Part shown: positions 8,203 through 15,931 of the stretch, in pieces
Layout: each line of letters begins with the position of its first letter
Numbering within the stretch: the stretch's first letter is position 1
NCBI RefSeq assembly: GCF_014200305.1
Contig: NZ_JACHBL010000001.1
Span: 248,001-312,000 of the forward strand
Direction of reading: 5' to 3'
Source of the DNA: Neomicrococcus lactis
GTDB taxonomy: Bacteria > Actinomycetota > Actinomycetes > Actinomycetales > Micrococcaceae
DNA length: 64,000 nucleotides
The notes under the pieces: generated by a model
The model's database searches: none
Told to the model about the DNA's origin: nothing
The model's input: only the letters and a program-made list of their open reading frames with translations
Position numbers and translations under genes: made by a program

Positions 8203-9312
8203 TCAGAGCGGCTGTACGCCGAGGCGCCGACCTGACAATCCGCGCGGGGCAACCGCAATCTTCTGCGAAATAGCCATCAAAGCCTGAGCTGCAGGGGATC
8301 CCGGATCGCCGATGACAACGGGCGTGCCTTCGTCTCCACCAGCGCGCAGGGCTGACTCCAAGGGGATGCTTCCCAATAGTTCGACGTTCAGTGCGTCGGC
8401 AACTTTCTGGCCACCGCCTTCGCCGAAGGGGGAGACGCGAGAGCCGTCCGGAAGCTCCATCCAGCTCATGTTTTCCACGACGCCGATGACCTTCTGTCCC
8501 GTCTGAGACGTCACTTCACCAGCGCGTTGGGCGACGTCTGCCGCGGCTGACTGCGGAGTGGTGACCACCAAGAGCTCGGAACCGGGCAAGAGCTGGGACG
8601 CCGAAATAGCGATGTCTCCAGTGCCTGGTGGGAGGTCGAGCAACAGGAAGTCCAAGTCGCCGAAGTGCACGTCAGTCAGGAACTGCTCGAGCGCACGGTG
8701 AAGCATGGGGCCGCGCCACATGATGGGCCGCGCTTCATCCAGGAACATGCCGATGGAGATGACCTTCACGCCAAAAGCCACCGGTGGCATGATGAGCTCG
8801 CCCACGCGAGTGGGCTTAGCCTGACCCAGCCCCATGAGGGCAGGCACAGAGAAGCCGTAGACATCGGCATCCACCACACCCACCTTCAAACCTTGGGCAG
8901 CCAGTGCCGTGGCGAGGTTGACGGTGACCGTGGACTTTCCTACGCCGCCCTTGCCTGAAGCCACGCCAATCACGCGAGTGAGCGACTGCGGATCCGCAAA
9001 GGGGATAGTGCGCCGTTTCAGGGAACTGATGAGCTCAGCGCGCTGTTCCGGCGACATGACGCCCACCTCGACGTCGACTCCGGTTACACCCGGAACGGCG
9101 CTAACGGCATTGGTCACGTCCCGCTCGATCGTGGTGCTCAAAGGGCATCCCACGATCGTGAGCAGGATCGAAACAGTGATGTGTCCCGGACGTTCCCCGG
9201 ACTGGTCTTCCGTGATGGAAGGAACCATTCCGAGGTCCGTGATGGGCCGGCGAATCTCTGGGTCCTGAACGGTTGCAAGGGCCGCTTGAACGGCGCGTTC
9301 CAGCTCTGTCAC
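8203..9312 (-). CDS. mrp: Mrp/NBP35-family P-loop ATPase
   Basis: A 369-residue protein of the Mrp/ApbC family, which carries or helps assemble iron-sulfur clusters. An N-terminal MIP18-type domain (residues about 5-90, VQAALATVQDPEIRRPITDLGMV) is followed by the ATPase: deviant Walker A GVASGKGGVGKSTV near residues 118-131, DADVYGFS near 151, and DLPPGTGD near 225. I see no CxxC pair near the C-terminus, which in other members binds the cluster, so the exact role may differ. It starts with GTG after AAGGAG and follows the DUF1003 gene by one base, so it is the last gene of a three-gene minus-strand set. Confidence 0.87.
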   Translation of the reverse strand: MTELERAVQAALATVQDPEIRRPITDLGMVPSITEDQSGERPGHITVSILLTIVGCPLSTTIERDVTNAVSAVPGVTGVDVEVGVMSPEQRAELISSLKRRTIPFADPQSLTRVIGVASGKGGVGKSTVTVNLATALAAQGLKVGVVDADVYGFSVPALMGLGQAKPTRVGELIMPPVAFGVKVISIGMFLDEARPIMWRGPMLHRALEQFLTDVHFGDLDFLLLDLPPGTGDIAISASQLLPGSELLVVTTPQSAAADVAQRAGEVTSQTGQKVIGVVENMSWMELPDGSRVSPFGEGGGQKVADALNVELLGSIPLESALRAGGDEGTPVVIGDPGSPAAQALMAISQKIAVAPRGLSGRRLGVQPL

Positions 9313-9313
9313 G

Positions 9314-10030
9314 CTAGACAGTGTCTCCTTTTGGCTTACTCACAGAATCTTGCTGAACCGCAGGTGCCTCGTCGACCGAAGCGGAACCCGACTTTTCCTC
9401 CGTGACGGAAGCAGCGTCGTCGTCCTCTTGATCCTTCTTTTTGGGCTTGATCTGCTTGATCGTGGTGGTCTGCGGATCGCGGTCCTTCTTCTTGGACTTG
9501 CTGCGCAGGCGGATCTCTTCACCGTCGCTGGTCTCAATGAGTTCTTCGAGGACGCTACGGAGCTCCGAACGCACGTAGTCACGAGTCGCGACATCACGCA
9601 ATGCGATGCGCAAGGCTGCGAGCTCGCGAGTCAAGTACTCGGTGTCAGACAGGTTGCGCTCTGCACGCTGGCGATCCTCCGCCACGGAGACGCGGTCGCG
9701 GTCATCCTGACGGTTTTGCGCCAACAACAACAGGGGCGCGGCGTAGGAAGCCTGCAACGACAACATGAGGGTCAGGGCGGTGAAGCCCAATGCTGCCGAG
9801 TCGAAACGAACCGGCTCCGGGGCTATCGTGTTCCACAGAATCCAGACGATGCAGAAGATGGTCATCCAGACCAAGAAGGACGGCGTGCCCATGAAGCGCG
9901 CGAATTTCTCTGTAGCGCTGCCAAAGGCATCCGGGTTCGGCGAGAACCGTGGAAGGAAACGTTCCTTCGCCTGCATCGGGGTATCGAGCCCCTTGGAATC
10001 TACGGGAATGATCGGTGTGCGCTCAGCCAC
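9314..10030 (-). CDS. DUF1003 membrane protein
   Basis: A 238-residue protein. I start at the GTG preceded by AAGGGAGG eight bases upstream, which makes it overlap the end of the MgtE-like gene by eight bases; a longer frame is open but lacks this signal. Two membrane helices with the family pattern follow: FMGTPSFLVWMTIFCIVWILWN (about residues 45-67) and ALGFTALTLMLSLQASYAAPLLLLAQNRQ (about 80-108), then DRDRVSVAEDRQRAERNLSDTEYLTRELAALR. The C-terminal third is highly charged (KSKKKDRD, KPKKKDQEDDD). Its function is unknown. The overlap with a soluble MgtE-like CBS protein suggests they act together. Confidence 0.85.
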   Translation of the reverse strand: MAERTPIIPVDSKGLDTPMQAKERFLPRFSPNPDAFGSATEKFARFMGTPSFLVWMTIFCIVWILWNTIAPEPVRFDSAALGFTALTLMLSLQASYAAPLLLLAQNRQDDRDRVSVAEDRQRAERNLSDTEYLTRELAALRIALRDVATRDYVRSELRSVLEELIETSDGEEIRLRSKSKKKDRDPQTTTIKQIKPKKKDQEDDDAASVTEEKSGSASVDEAPAVQQDSVSKPKGDTV

Positions 10031-11357
10031 GGCGTGCGCCTCCCTTCTTAGCATTGAGCGGATTCAAGCGGGGCAGTGACGTGACCTTCTTTTTGGGAGC
10101 GATTACGTTGTCATCCTCGTCCTTGCTGCGCCAGTCTTCGGGGAGAAGATGGTCCAGCACGTCATCGACGGTGACGGCGCCAACGAGGCGGCCGTCCTGG
10201 CTTACCACGGGAGCCGAGGTGAGGTTATAGGTAGCCAGCATGCGCGCTACTTCGCTGACGTCTGCTTGGTCGCTGATCGGCTCCAAGTCCTTGTCGACGA
10301 TCTTGCCCAGGGCCTCTGGAGGCGGCCAGCGCAAGAGAGCTTGCATATGGACGACGCCGAGGTATTTGCCGGTGGGAGTTTCCAACGGCGGACGGCATAC
10401 GAAGACAGATGAAGCGAGCGCAGGGCTGAGCTCTTCGCGACGGACATAGGCGAGAGCTTCGGCGACCGTTGCTTCCGGGGGCAAGATGATGGGCACTGGC
10501 GTCATCATGGAGCCAGCAGTGTTCTCTTCATACTCGAGAAGACGGCGGACGTCCTCGGCTTCCTCAGGCTCCATCAACTCAAGAAGTGCTTCCTGTTGAT
10601 GTTCCGGGAGCTCTGCGAGGAGGTCGGCGGCGTCATCCGGGTCCATCTCTTCGAGGACGTCGGCAGCACGCTCAATCTCGAGGGACTCAAGAATCTGGAC
10701 CTGCTCTTCATCAGGGAGCTCCTGAAGAATGTCAGCCAAGCGATCATCTTGAAGCTCTTGGGCAACCTCAACGCGTCGCTTGTCGCTCATCTCGTGGAGA
10801 GCGTCAGCGAAGTCTGCGGGCTTCATTTCTTCGTGAGCTTCAATGAAGTTGGAAGCACCCTGCGGGCTCGTCTGGCCGAGAGTCAGGATCTCTTCCCAAC
10901 CCACCAGCAGGCGTTCACCGCGACGCAAGGCGCGGAAACCAAAGGACGCCGCTTCGCCGCGACGCACGTAGTAATCGGATAACGCCCAGTCGCCGCTCCG
11001 CTGGCGCTCGAGGCCGATGTCTTCAACAGTTCCCGTGCCGGAGCCGTCGCGGAAAGTGACCTTACGGTCAAAGAGTTCGGCAGCAACTAGTGTCTCCACG
11101 CCACGCTGTTGGAAGCGACGGAGATTCACCAGACCAGAACAAATGATTTGGCTTGAGTCAATGGACTGCACGCGAGTCATAGGTACGAAGACTCGCTTCT
11201 TACCTGGGACCTCAACCACAAGACCAACGCACTGCGAAGGTTTATTCAGGCCACGATCAACAACGACCGCGTCTCGCATGCGGCCCAGTCGATCTCCCAG
11301 GGGATCAAACACGTCGAGGCCAAGAAGGCGCGCGACGAAGACTTTGGGCATATTCAT
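10023..11357 (-). CDS. MgtE-like CBS-domain protein lacking the channel
   Basis: A 444-residue protein related to the cytosolic half of the magnesium channel MgtE. In order: a PRC-barrel-like region (about 1-160, LDVFDPLGDRLGRMRDAVVVD), then an MgtE N domain of repeated helices (about 185-290, ADILQELPDEEQVQILESL, AADVLEEMDPDDAADLLAELP), then a CBS pair (about 300-420, MMTPVPIILPPEATVAEALAYVR and LVGAVTVDDVLDHLLPEDW). The five-helix membrane domain of true MgtE is absent and the protein ends in a basic tail. It overlaps the two-helix DUF1003 gene. It could sense magnesium or adenine nucleotides for a partner; transport by itself is unlikely. Confidence 0.82.
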   Translation of the reverse strand: MNMPKVFVARLLGLDVFDPLGDRLGRMRDAVVVDRGLNKPSQCVGLVVEVPGKKRVFVPMTRVQSIDSSQIICSGLVNLRRFQQRGVETLVAAELFDRKVTFRDGSGTGTVEDIGLERQRSGDWALSDYYVRRGEAASFGFRALRRGERLLVGWEEILTLGQTSPQGASNFIEAHEEMKPADFADALHEMSDKRRVEVAQELQDDRLADILQELPDEEQVQILESLEIERAADVLEEMDPDDAADLLAELPEHQQEALLELMEPEEAEDVRRLLEYEENTAGSMMTPVPIILPPEATVAEALAYVRREELSPALASSVFVCRPPLETPTGKYLGVVHMQALLRWPPPEALGKIVDKDLEPISDQADVSEVARMLATYNLTSAPVVSQDGRLVGAVTVDDVLDHLLPEDWRSKDEDDNVIAPKKKVTSLPRLNPLNAKKGGARRG

Positions 11358-11432
11358 ATGTCTAGCCTAGTTCGCGGTTCACCAGTGGCGATAAATGCCA
11401 CGCATTCTAGTGAATGAGGGCACAATAAGAAC

Positions 11433-12332
11433 ATGTCGACACCATATGGCGCACCAGTATCCGCTCAGCTCGATTCCCTCTTGCCTAAGGGTGATCTCTT
11501 GGGCCGGTTCGATTCGTACCTTGATGCCCAGAAGCTAGTGGACTATCTAGCGGACAACAACTTTCCTGTGTCCAACGTCTCGATCGTGGGTAACGATTTG
11601 AAGATGGTGGAACGAGTCACCGCCAAGTTGTCTTACCCCAAGGTGGCACTCTCTGGTGCCGCTCAAGGTGCTCTCTTCGGCGCCTTTGTGGGCTTGATCC
11701 TGTCCCTCTTTGGGACCGGCGACATGATGCAGGTGCTCACTTCCGTAGTGCTCGGCATGGCCATCTGGATGATCTTCGGTGTCATCACGTATTCGATGCG
11801 CCGCGGAAAGCGTGACTTCGCCTCCTCGCAGCAAGTGTTGGCCACGTCGTACGACGTCGTCGTAGCGTTTGAACAAGCCCAAGCCGCACGAGCGCTCGCC
11901 GCGAAACTGCCGATGCGTGGAAACTTCGCTTCTCAAGGTAGCTACGCCACCCAGCAACAGACGCAGCAGGCAGCGACGGCAGGCCAGCAGCTGGGCCAGC
12001 CCACGGCTCAGTACGGAAGTAACTTCGGAACTCAGCAGGGCACCCCGCAAAATGCCCAGCAAGGAAACGTTGGAGCCTCTCAGCAATCGGGCACAGAAGA
12101 TGCTCCGCTGAGCTCTAGCTACAACGACCTTCCCGACGGCCGCCCTCAGTATGGTGTTCGCATCGATAATCGGTCGGCGCCACGCACCCCTGCCGTGCCA
12201 GCTGAGCCAGCTGCTCCCGAGACAGGTGCTGAAACGGTCGAGTCAGGCAAGCATGTAGACGCAGAACCTTCTGCATCGGCGGAACCACAGCGCGATGAAT
12301 CGAACGAAAACCGCGATTCTGATCAGCGCTAA
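11433..12332 (+). CDS. Two-TM general-stress (YflT/GSP17M-like) protein
   Basis: A 299-residue membrane protein. The N-terminal half resembles the general stress protein 17M domain (GRFDSYLDAQKLVDYLADNNFPVSNVSIVGNDL, residues about 25-58). It is interrupted by two adjacent membrane segments (about 78-97 and 101-121, GALFGAFVGLILSLFG and SVVLGMAIWMIFGVITYSM), and domain strands resume at about residue 135. The C-terminal half is low complexity, rich in Gln, Gly, Ser, Ala and Pro. It is divergent from the MgtE-like gene with 75 bases between them, an arrangement I also recall for Rv1232c-Rv1234. No function is established. It ends at a strong terminator. Confidence 0.72.
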   Translation: MSTPYGAPVSAQLDSLLPKGDLLGRFDSYLDAQKLVDYLADNNFPVSNVSIVGNDLKMVERVTAKLSYPKVALSGAAQGALFGAFVGLILSLFGTGDMMQVLTSVVLGMAIWMIFGVITYSMRRGKRDFASSQQVLATSYDVVVAFEQAQAARALAAKLPMRGNFASQGSYATQQQTQQAATAGQQLGQPTAQYGSNFGTQQGTPQNAQQGNVGASQQSGTEDAPLSSSYNDLPDGRPQYGVRIDNRSAPRTPAVPAEPAAPETGAETVESGKHVDAEPSASAEPQRDESNENRDSDQR

Positions 12333-12393
12333 AGCAATCCACTTTCGGTGGTTTGAGGGATAGAAGTTCTGTCCTTGCACTACCAATGTAGAG

Positions 12394-12427
12394 CGGCGCC
12401 TTTCCCTTGCGGGAGAGGCGCCGTTTT
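12394..12427 (+). terminator. Rho-independent terminator after the stress protein gene
   Basis: CGGCGCCTTTCCC and GGGAGAGGCGCCG form a 13-pair stem (one G-U) with loop TTGC, followed by TTTT. It sits between convergent genes and may also limit read-through from pepP on the other strand. Confidence 0.9.
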
Positions 12428-12444
12428 CGTGAGTGCGTGAGGGC

Positions 12445-14013
12445 TTAGGCCTTGGTAAGGCGAGCCATCAACTCCTCAATCTCATCCGGGCGACGTGGCA
12501 GGTTGGCGGAGAGGTTGACATTGCCGTCTTCGGTGATGAGTACGTCATCTTCAATGCGCACGCCGATTCCACGGTATTCCTCAGGCACGGCGAGGTCGTC
12601 GGCCTTGAAGTACAGACCAGGCTCAATGGTGAAGACCATGCCTGGCTCGATGACACCGTCGAGGTACAGCTCCTTCTTGGCCTGAGCGCAGTCGTGCACG
12701 TCGAGGCCCAAGTGGTGGCTGGTGCCGTGAGGCATCCAGCGGCGGTGGTGCTGGCCTTCTTCAGACAGAGCAACGTCGAGGGACACAGGAAGCAAGCCCC
12801 ACTTGTCCAAGTTCTCAGCCAAGACCTTGATAGCGGCAGCATGCACGTCGCGGAACTTAGCGCCAGGCTTGGCTACCTCAAATGCGGCATCCGCAGCGTC
12901 CAACACTGCCTGGTACACGCGGCGTTGCACCTCAGAGTACTCACCGTTGACCGGCAACGTGCGGGTGACGTCCGCCGTGTAGAGCGAATCCACTTCCACA
13001 CCGGCGTCCACGAGGATCAGGTCGCCCGTATTCACCTGGCCGTTGTTGCGGATCCAGTGGAGAACGGTGGCGTTGTTTCCCGAGGCGGCGATGGTGTCGT
13101 AGCCGAGGTCGTTGCCTTCCTCGCGAGCGGTAGCGAAGAACGTGGTCTCAACTACGCGTTCGCCACGCTTGTGGTCTACGGCGCGGGGGAGTGACTGAAT
13201 GACGGAATGGAATCCGTTGATGGTGGCATCGACGGCGGCGCGCATTTGCTCAATTTCCCACTCATCCTTGATGAGTCGAAGCTCGGAGACTGCCTCAGCC
13301 AATTCGGCGTCGTAGCCGTCAGATTCTTCCAAGTCCACATTGGTGTTGACGCGCGAAGTGTCCACGAGAGCATCGCAATTCAAGTCAACGTCGCGCATCA
13401 AACGGATGCGCTTGCCGCCGAACTCCTTGGGGCCCGCGTTGATGGTGATGGCGTCTTCAAGGTGCTGATCCATGTGCGCGGTGGGCAAGCCCAAACGTGC
13501 TTCGAATTCCTCGAGAGTGGGGCGACGGCCAATCCAGAATTCGCCCGTGCGCGCGTTGGAGTAGAACTCTTCGCTGTCACGGCCGGCCATGGGGCGGAAG
13601 TACAAGGTAGCGATGTGGTTGCTACCGTTGTCGCCCGTTCCAGATGCCACGGGATCCAACACCAAGACGGCGTCCGGCTCGTGGTCCAGGCCAAGGCCCG
13701 TGAGGTGCGCAAACGCAGAATGCGGGCGGAAACGGTAGTCCGTGTCGTTCGAACGAACCTTCAAGGGACCGGCCGGAATTACCAGACGGTCATCGGGGAA
13801 CTTCTTCGACAGCGCGGCGCGGCGTTGGGCAGCAAACGGTGCTGAAGCATCGAGTCCGGCAACTTCGTCAGTTGAAGGCGCCCACTGGGAAGCCATGAAT
13901 TCTTTGAACGCTTCCGAGGATGGTCGCTGGCTGCGATTTTCTACTCGTTCGGCCAGTGGCTGAGGTTCTTCAGCGGACGCATTAGGGGAGGTCAAATCAG
14001 CAGCATTGTTCAT
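12445..14013 (-). CDS. pepP: Xaa-Pro aminopeptidase (aminopeptidase P)
   Basis: A 522-residue M24B metallopeptidase that removes an N-terminal residue ahead of proline. An N-terminal AMP_N domain (about 60-200, RRAALSKKFPDDRLVIPAG, FRPHSAFAHLTGL) precedes the creatinase-fold catalytic domain. The dinuclear metal ligands appear in order: Asp in GDLILVDAGVEVDSLYTADVTRT (two Asp), His in PHGTSHHLGLDVHDC, Glu in VIEPGMVFTIEPGLY, and Glu in YRGIGVRIEDDVLIT. The first 40 residues are an extra polar extension of low complexity. It stands alone between a terminator and a divergent PHP gene. The peptide substrate is not known. Confidence 0.9.
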   Translation of the reverse strand: MNNAADLTSPNASAEEPQPLAERVENRSQRPSSEAFKEFMASQWAPSTDEVAGLDASAPFAAQRRAALSKKFPDDRLVIPAGPLKVRSNDTDYRFRPHSAFAHLTGLGLDHEPDAVLVLDPVASGTGDNGSNHIATLYFRPMAGRDSEEFYSNARTGEFWIGRRPTLEEFEARLGLPTAHMDQHLEDAITINAGPKEFGGKRIRLMRDVDLNCDALVDTSRVNTNVDLEESDGYDAELAEAVSELRLIKDEWEIEQMRAAVDATINGFHSVIQSLPRAVDHKRGERVVETTFFATAREEGNDLGYDTIAASGNNATVLHWIRNNGQVNTGDLILVDAGVEVDSLYTADVTRTLPVNGEYSEVQRRVYQAVLDAADAAFEVAKPGAKFRDVHAAAIKVLAENLDKWGLLPVSLDVALSEEGQHHRRWMPHGTSHHLGLDVHDCAQAKKELYLDGVIEPGMVFTIEPGLYFKADDLAVPEEYRGIGVRIEDDVLITEDGNVNLSANLPRRPDEIEELMARLTKA

Positions 14014-14111
14014 CCTGCAAGTCTGTCAAAAAGTTGCCAGCTCGGCCAACCGGCGGCTATGAGCACGTGCGCCGATCCATGTCGCGTCAGCGGACTCGGT
14101 AATGTGGGTAC

Positions 14112-14963
14112 ATGCTGATTGACCTGCACACTCACTCTTATGTTTCGGATGGCACGGAATCCCCGGGCGATCTGGTGCGCGCTGCAGCTCAGCAAGGACT
14201 CTCGGTGGTCGCGCTGACGGATCACGATCAGACTTCCGGGTGGGAAGAAGCCGCACAGACGGCGCTGGAAACGGGAATTGGCTTGGTGCCGGGCATGGAA
14301 ATCTCCTGCCGCACTGACAACCACATCAGCGTTCACTTGCTCGCCTACCTGCATGATCCGCTGAACGAGGACCTGCTCGCCGAGATCAACCGCGCTCGCA
14401 GTTCTCGCGTCACCCGCGCACAACGCATGGTGGAGCTCTTGTCCGAAGACTTCCCAATCACGTGGGATACGGTGCAAGAACAGACTCACGAAGACGCGAC
14501 CATTGGCCGCCCACACATCGCGGACGCGCTGGTAGCAGCAGGTGTTGTGGGGGATCGCAGCGAAGCGTTCGCCCGCATCTTGGTTCCGGGTTCGCGGTAC
14601 TACGTGGGTCACTATGCGGTGGATCCCGTAGAGGCTGTTGAATTGGTCAAGCGAGCAAACGGTGTCCCAGTTTTCGCGCACCCGCTCGCCTCAGCGCGCG
14701 GACGCGTGGTGGCAGAAAACGTCTTTCACGACATGATCGATGCCGGACTGGCTGGCGTGGAAGTCTTCCATCGCGATAATCCTGAGCACGCGCGCACCCA
14801 GCTCCTCAAACTTGCGACGCAAGAAGACCTGATCGTCACCGGTTCAAGCGATTACCACGGCACCGGCAAACCCAACCGCCTTGCGGAAAACACCACCGCA
14901 AGAGATCAATTGGAGCGCATCCTAGAGCTCGGTACTGGAAGCCACAGCGTCGGCATCAGCTGA
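14112..14963 (+). CDS. PHP-domain phosphoesterase
   Basis: A 283-residue member of the PHP superfamily, close to the stand-alone proteins that hydrolyse 3',5'-nucleoside bisphosphates or trim RNA 5' ends (YciV/RNase AM type). Metal-binding motifs: DLHTHSYVSDGT (residues 4-15), LTDHDQTSGW near 37-46, GMEISC near 61, an inner His in GRPHIADALV near 137, FAHPLA near 192, and a late GSSDYHGTGKP near 241. It has no DNA polymerase III regions. Its 3' end overlaps that of the convergent methyltransferase gene by 42 bases. Substrate is not established. Confidence 0.82.
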   Translation: MLIDLHTHSYVSDGTESPGDLVRAAAQQGLSVVALTDHDQTSGWEEAAQTALETGIGLVPGMEISCRTDNHISVHLLAYLHDPLNEDLLAEINRARSSRVTRAQRMVELLSEDFPITWDTVQEQTHEDATIGRPHIADALVAAGVVGDRSEAFARILVPGSRYYVGHYAVDPVEAVELVKRANGVPVFAHPLASARGRVVAENVFHDMIDAGLAGVEVFHRDNPEHARTQLLKLATQEDLIVTGSSDYHGTGKPNRLAENTTARDQLERILELGTGSHSVGIS

Positions 14964-15929
14964 CACAGCTTCAACATCGGACGCAACATCGTAGCTGTCA
15001 GCAGGCGAGTCCAACAGTTCCGCGACGGCGGCACGCAAGCCAGCGTCGTCGTACTCTGAGGCAACCATGACCGAAGCGGATGGAATGCGCGAGGTCATGA
15101 CGGAAACCGCCGCGGGATTCTGATCCAGCAGCGCGAAACTGCGCCCCAATTCGGCGGCGGCCGCGCCCGTGGTCCCGGAGCCGGCGAAGAAATCCAGCAC
15201 TAGATCGCCTGGTCGCGATGACGCGGCGATGATGCGGCGCAGCACGCCCAGCGGTTTCTGGGTGGGGTATCCGGTCTTTTCCTTGCCGGTGGGGGAGACG
15301 ATCGTGTGCCACCAGACGTCCGTGGGGAGCTTGCCCAGCGCAGCCTTTTCGGGCGTGACGAGGCCGGGAGCCATGTACGGCTCGCGATCCACAGCGCTCG
15401 CGTCGAAGTGATAGTTCTTTGGATCCTTGACGTACACCAGGATCGTGTCGTGCTTCGTAGGCCAGCGAGACTTCGACCGTGCGCCGTAGTCATAGGCCCA
15501 AATAATCTCGTTGAGGAAGCACTCGCGCCCAAAAATCATGTCCAGCATGACCTTGACGTAGTGCGCCTCGCGGTAGTCCAAATGCACGTAGAGCGTGCCG
15601 GTGGGCGCGAGTAGGCGCCAAGCCTCGCGCATGCGCGGCTCGAGGAACTCCCAATAATCGGCGAAAGAGTCATCGTAGCGATGCAGCGCGCCGAGGACGG
15701 TGGCATATTCCTTGCCTTTGAAGCCGCGGCGATCGCCTTCGCCTGGCTTGGTGCGCACTGTTTTGACCTCTTGCCGAACTTGCGCTCGGCCCGTATTAAA
15801 CGGCGGATCCACGTAAATAACTTGGGCTACTTCGTCCGGGAAGAGAGGCAAAACGTCCGCGTTATCACCGTGGATAATCAGCTGGACGGGCGTCCCCTCA
15901 GTGGGGGACGCCAGATCCATGTGTGGCAT
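14922..15929 (-). CDS. Solitary DNA methyltransferase (beta-class N4/N6 type)
   Basis: A 335-residue amino-methyltransferase. The catalytic motif DPPF is at residues 41-44 (YVDPPFNTG) and the SAM-binding FxGxG motif is at residues 248-252 (DFFAGSGTTG), so motif IV precedes motif I, the beta-class order. Between them is a KEKTGYPTQKPLGVLRRII segment. No restriction gene is nearby, so it is an orphan enzyme. Its product should be N6-methyladenine or N4-methylcytosine; the target sequence cannot be read from the protein. It follows a DEAD-box helicase gene by two bases, so it is probably expressed with it. The last 50 residues are acidic and Ala-rich. Confidence 0.85.
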   Translation of the reverse strand: MPHMDLASPTEGTPVQLIIHGDNADVLPLFPDEVAQVIYVDPPFNTGRAQVRQEVKTVRTKPGEGDRRGFKGKEYATVLGALHRYDDSFADYWEFLEPRMREAWRLLAPTGTLYVHLDYREAHYVKVMLDMIFGRECFLNEIIWAYDYGARSKSRWPTKHDTILVYVKDPKNYHFDASAVDREPYMAPGLVTPEKAALGKLPTDVWWHTIVSPTGKEKTGYPTQKPLGVLRRIIAASSRPGDLVLDFFAGSGTTGAAAAELGRSFALLDQNPAAVSVMTSRIPSASVMVASEYDDAGLRAAVAELLDSPADSYDVASDVEAVSADADAVASSTEL

Positions 15930-15931
15930 AA

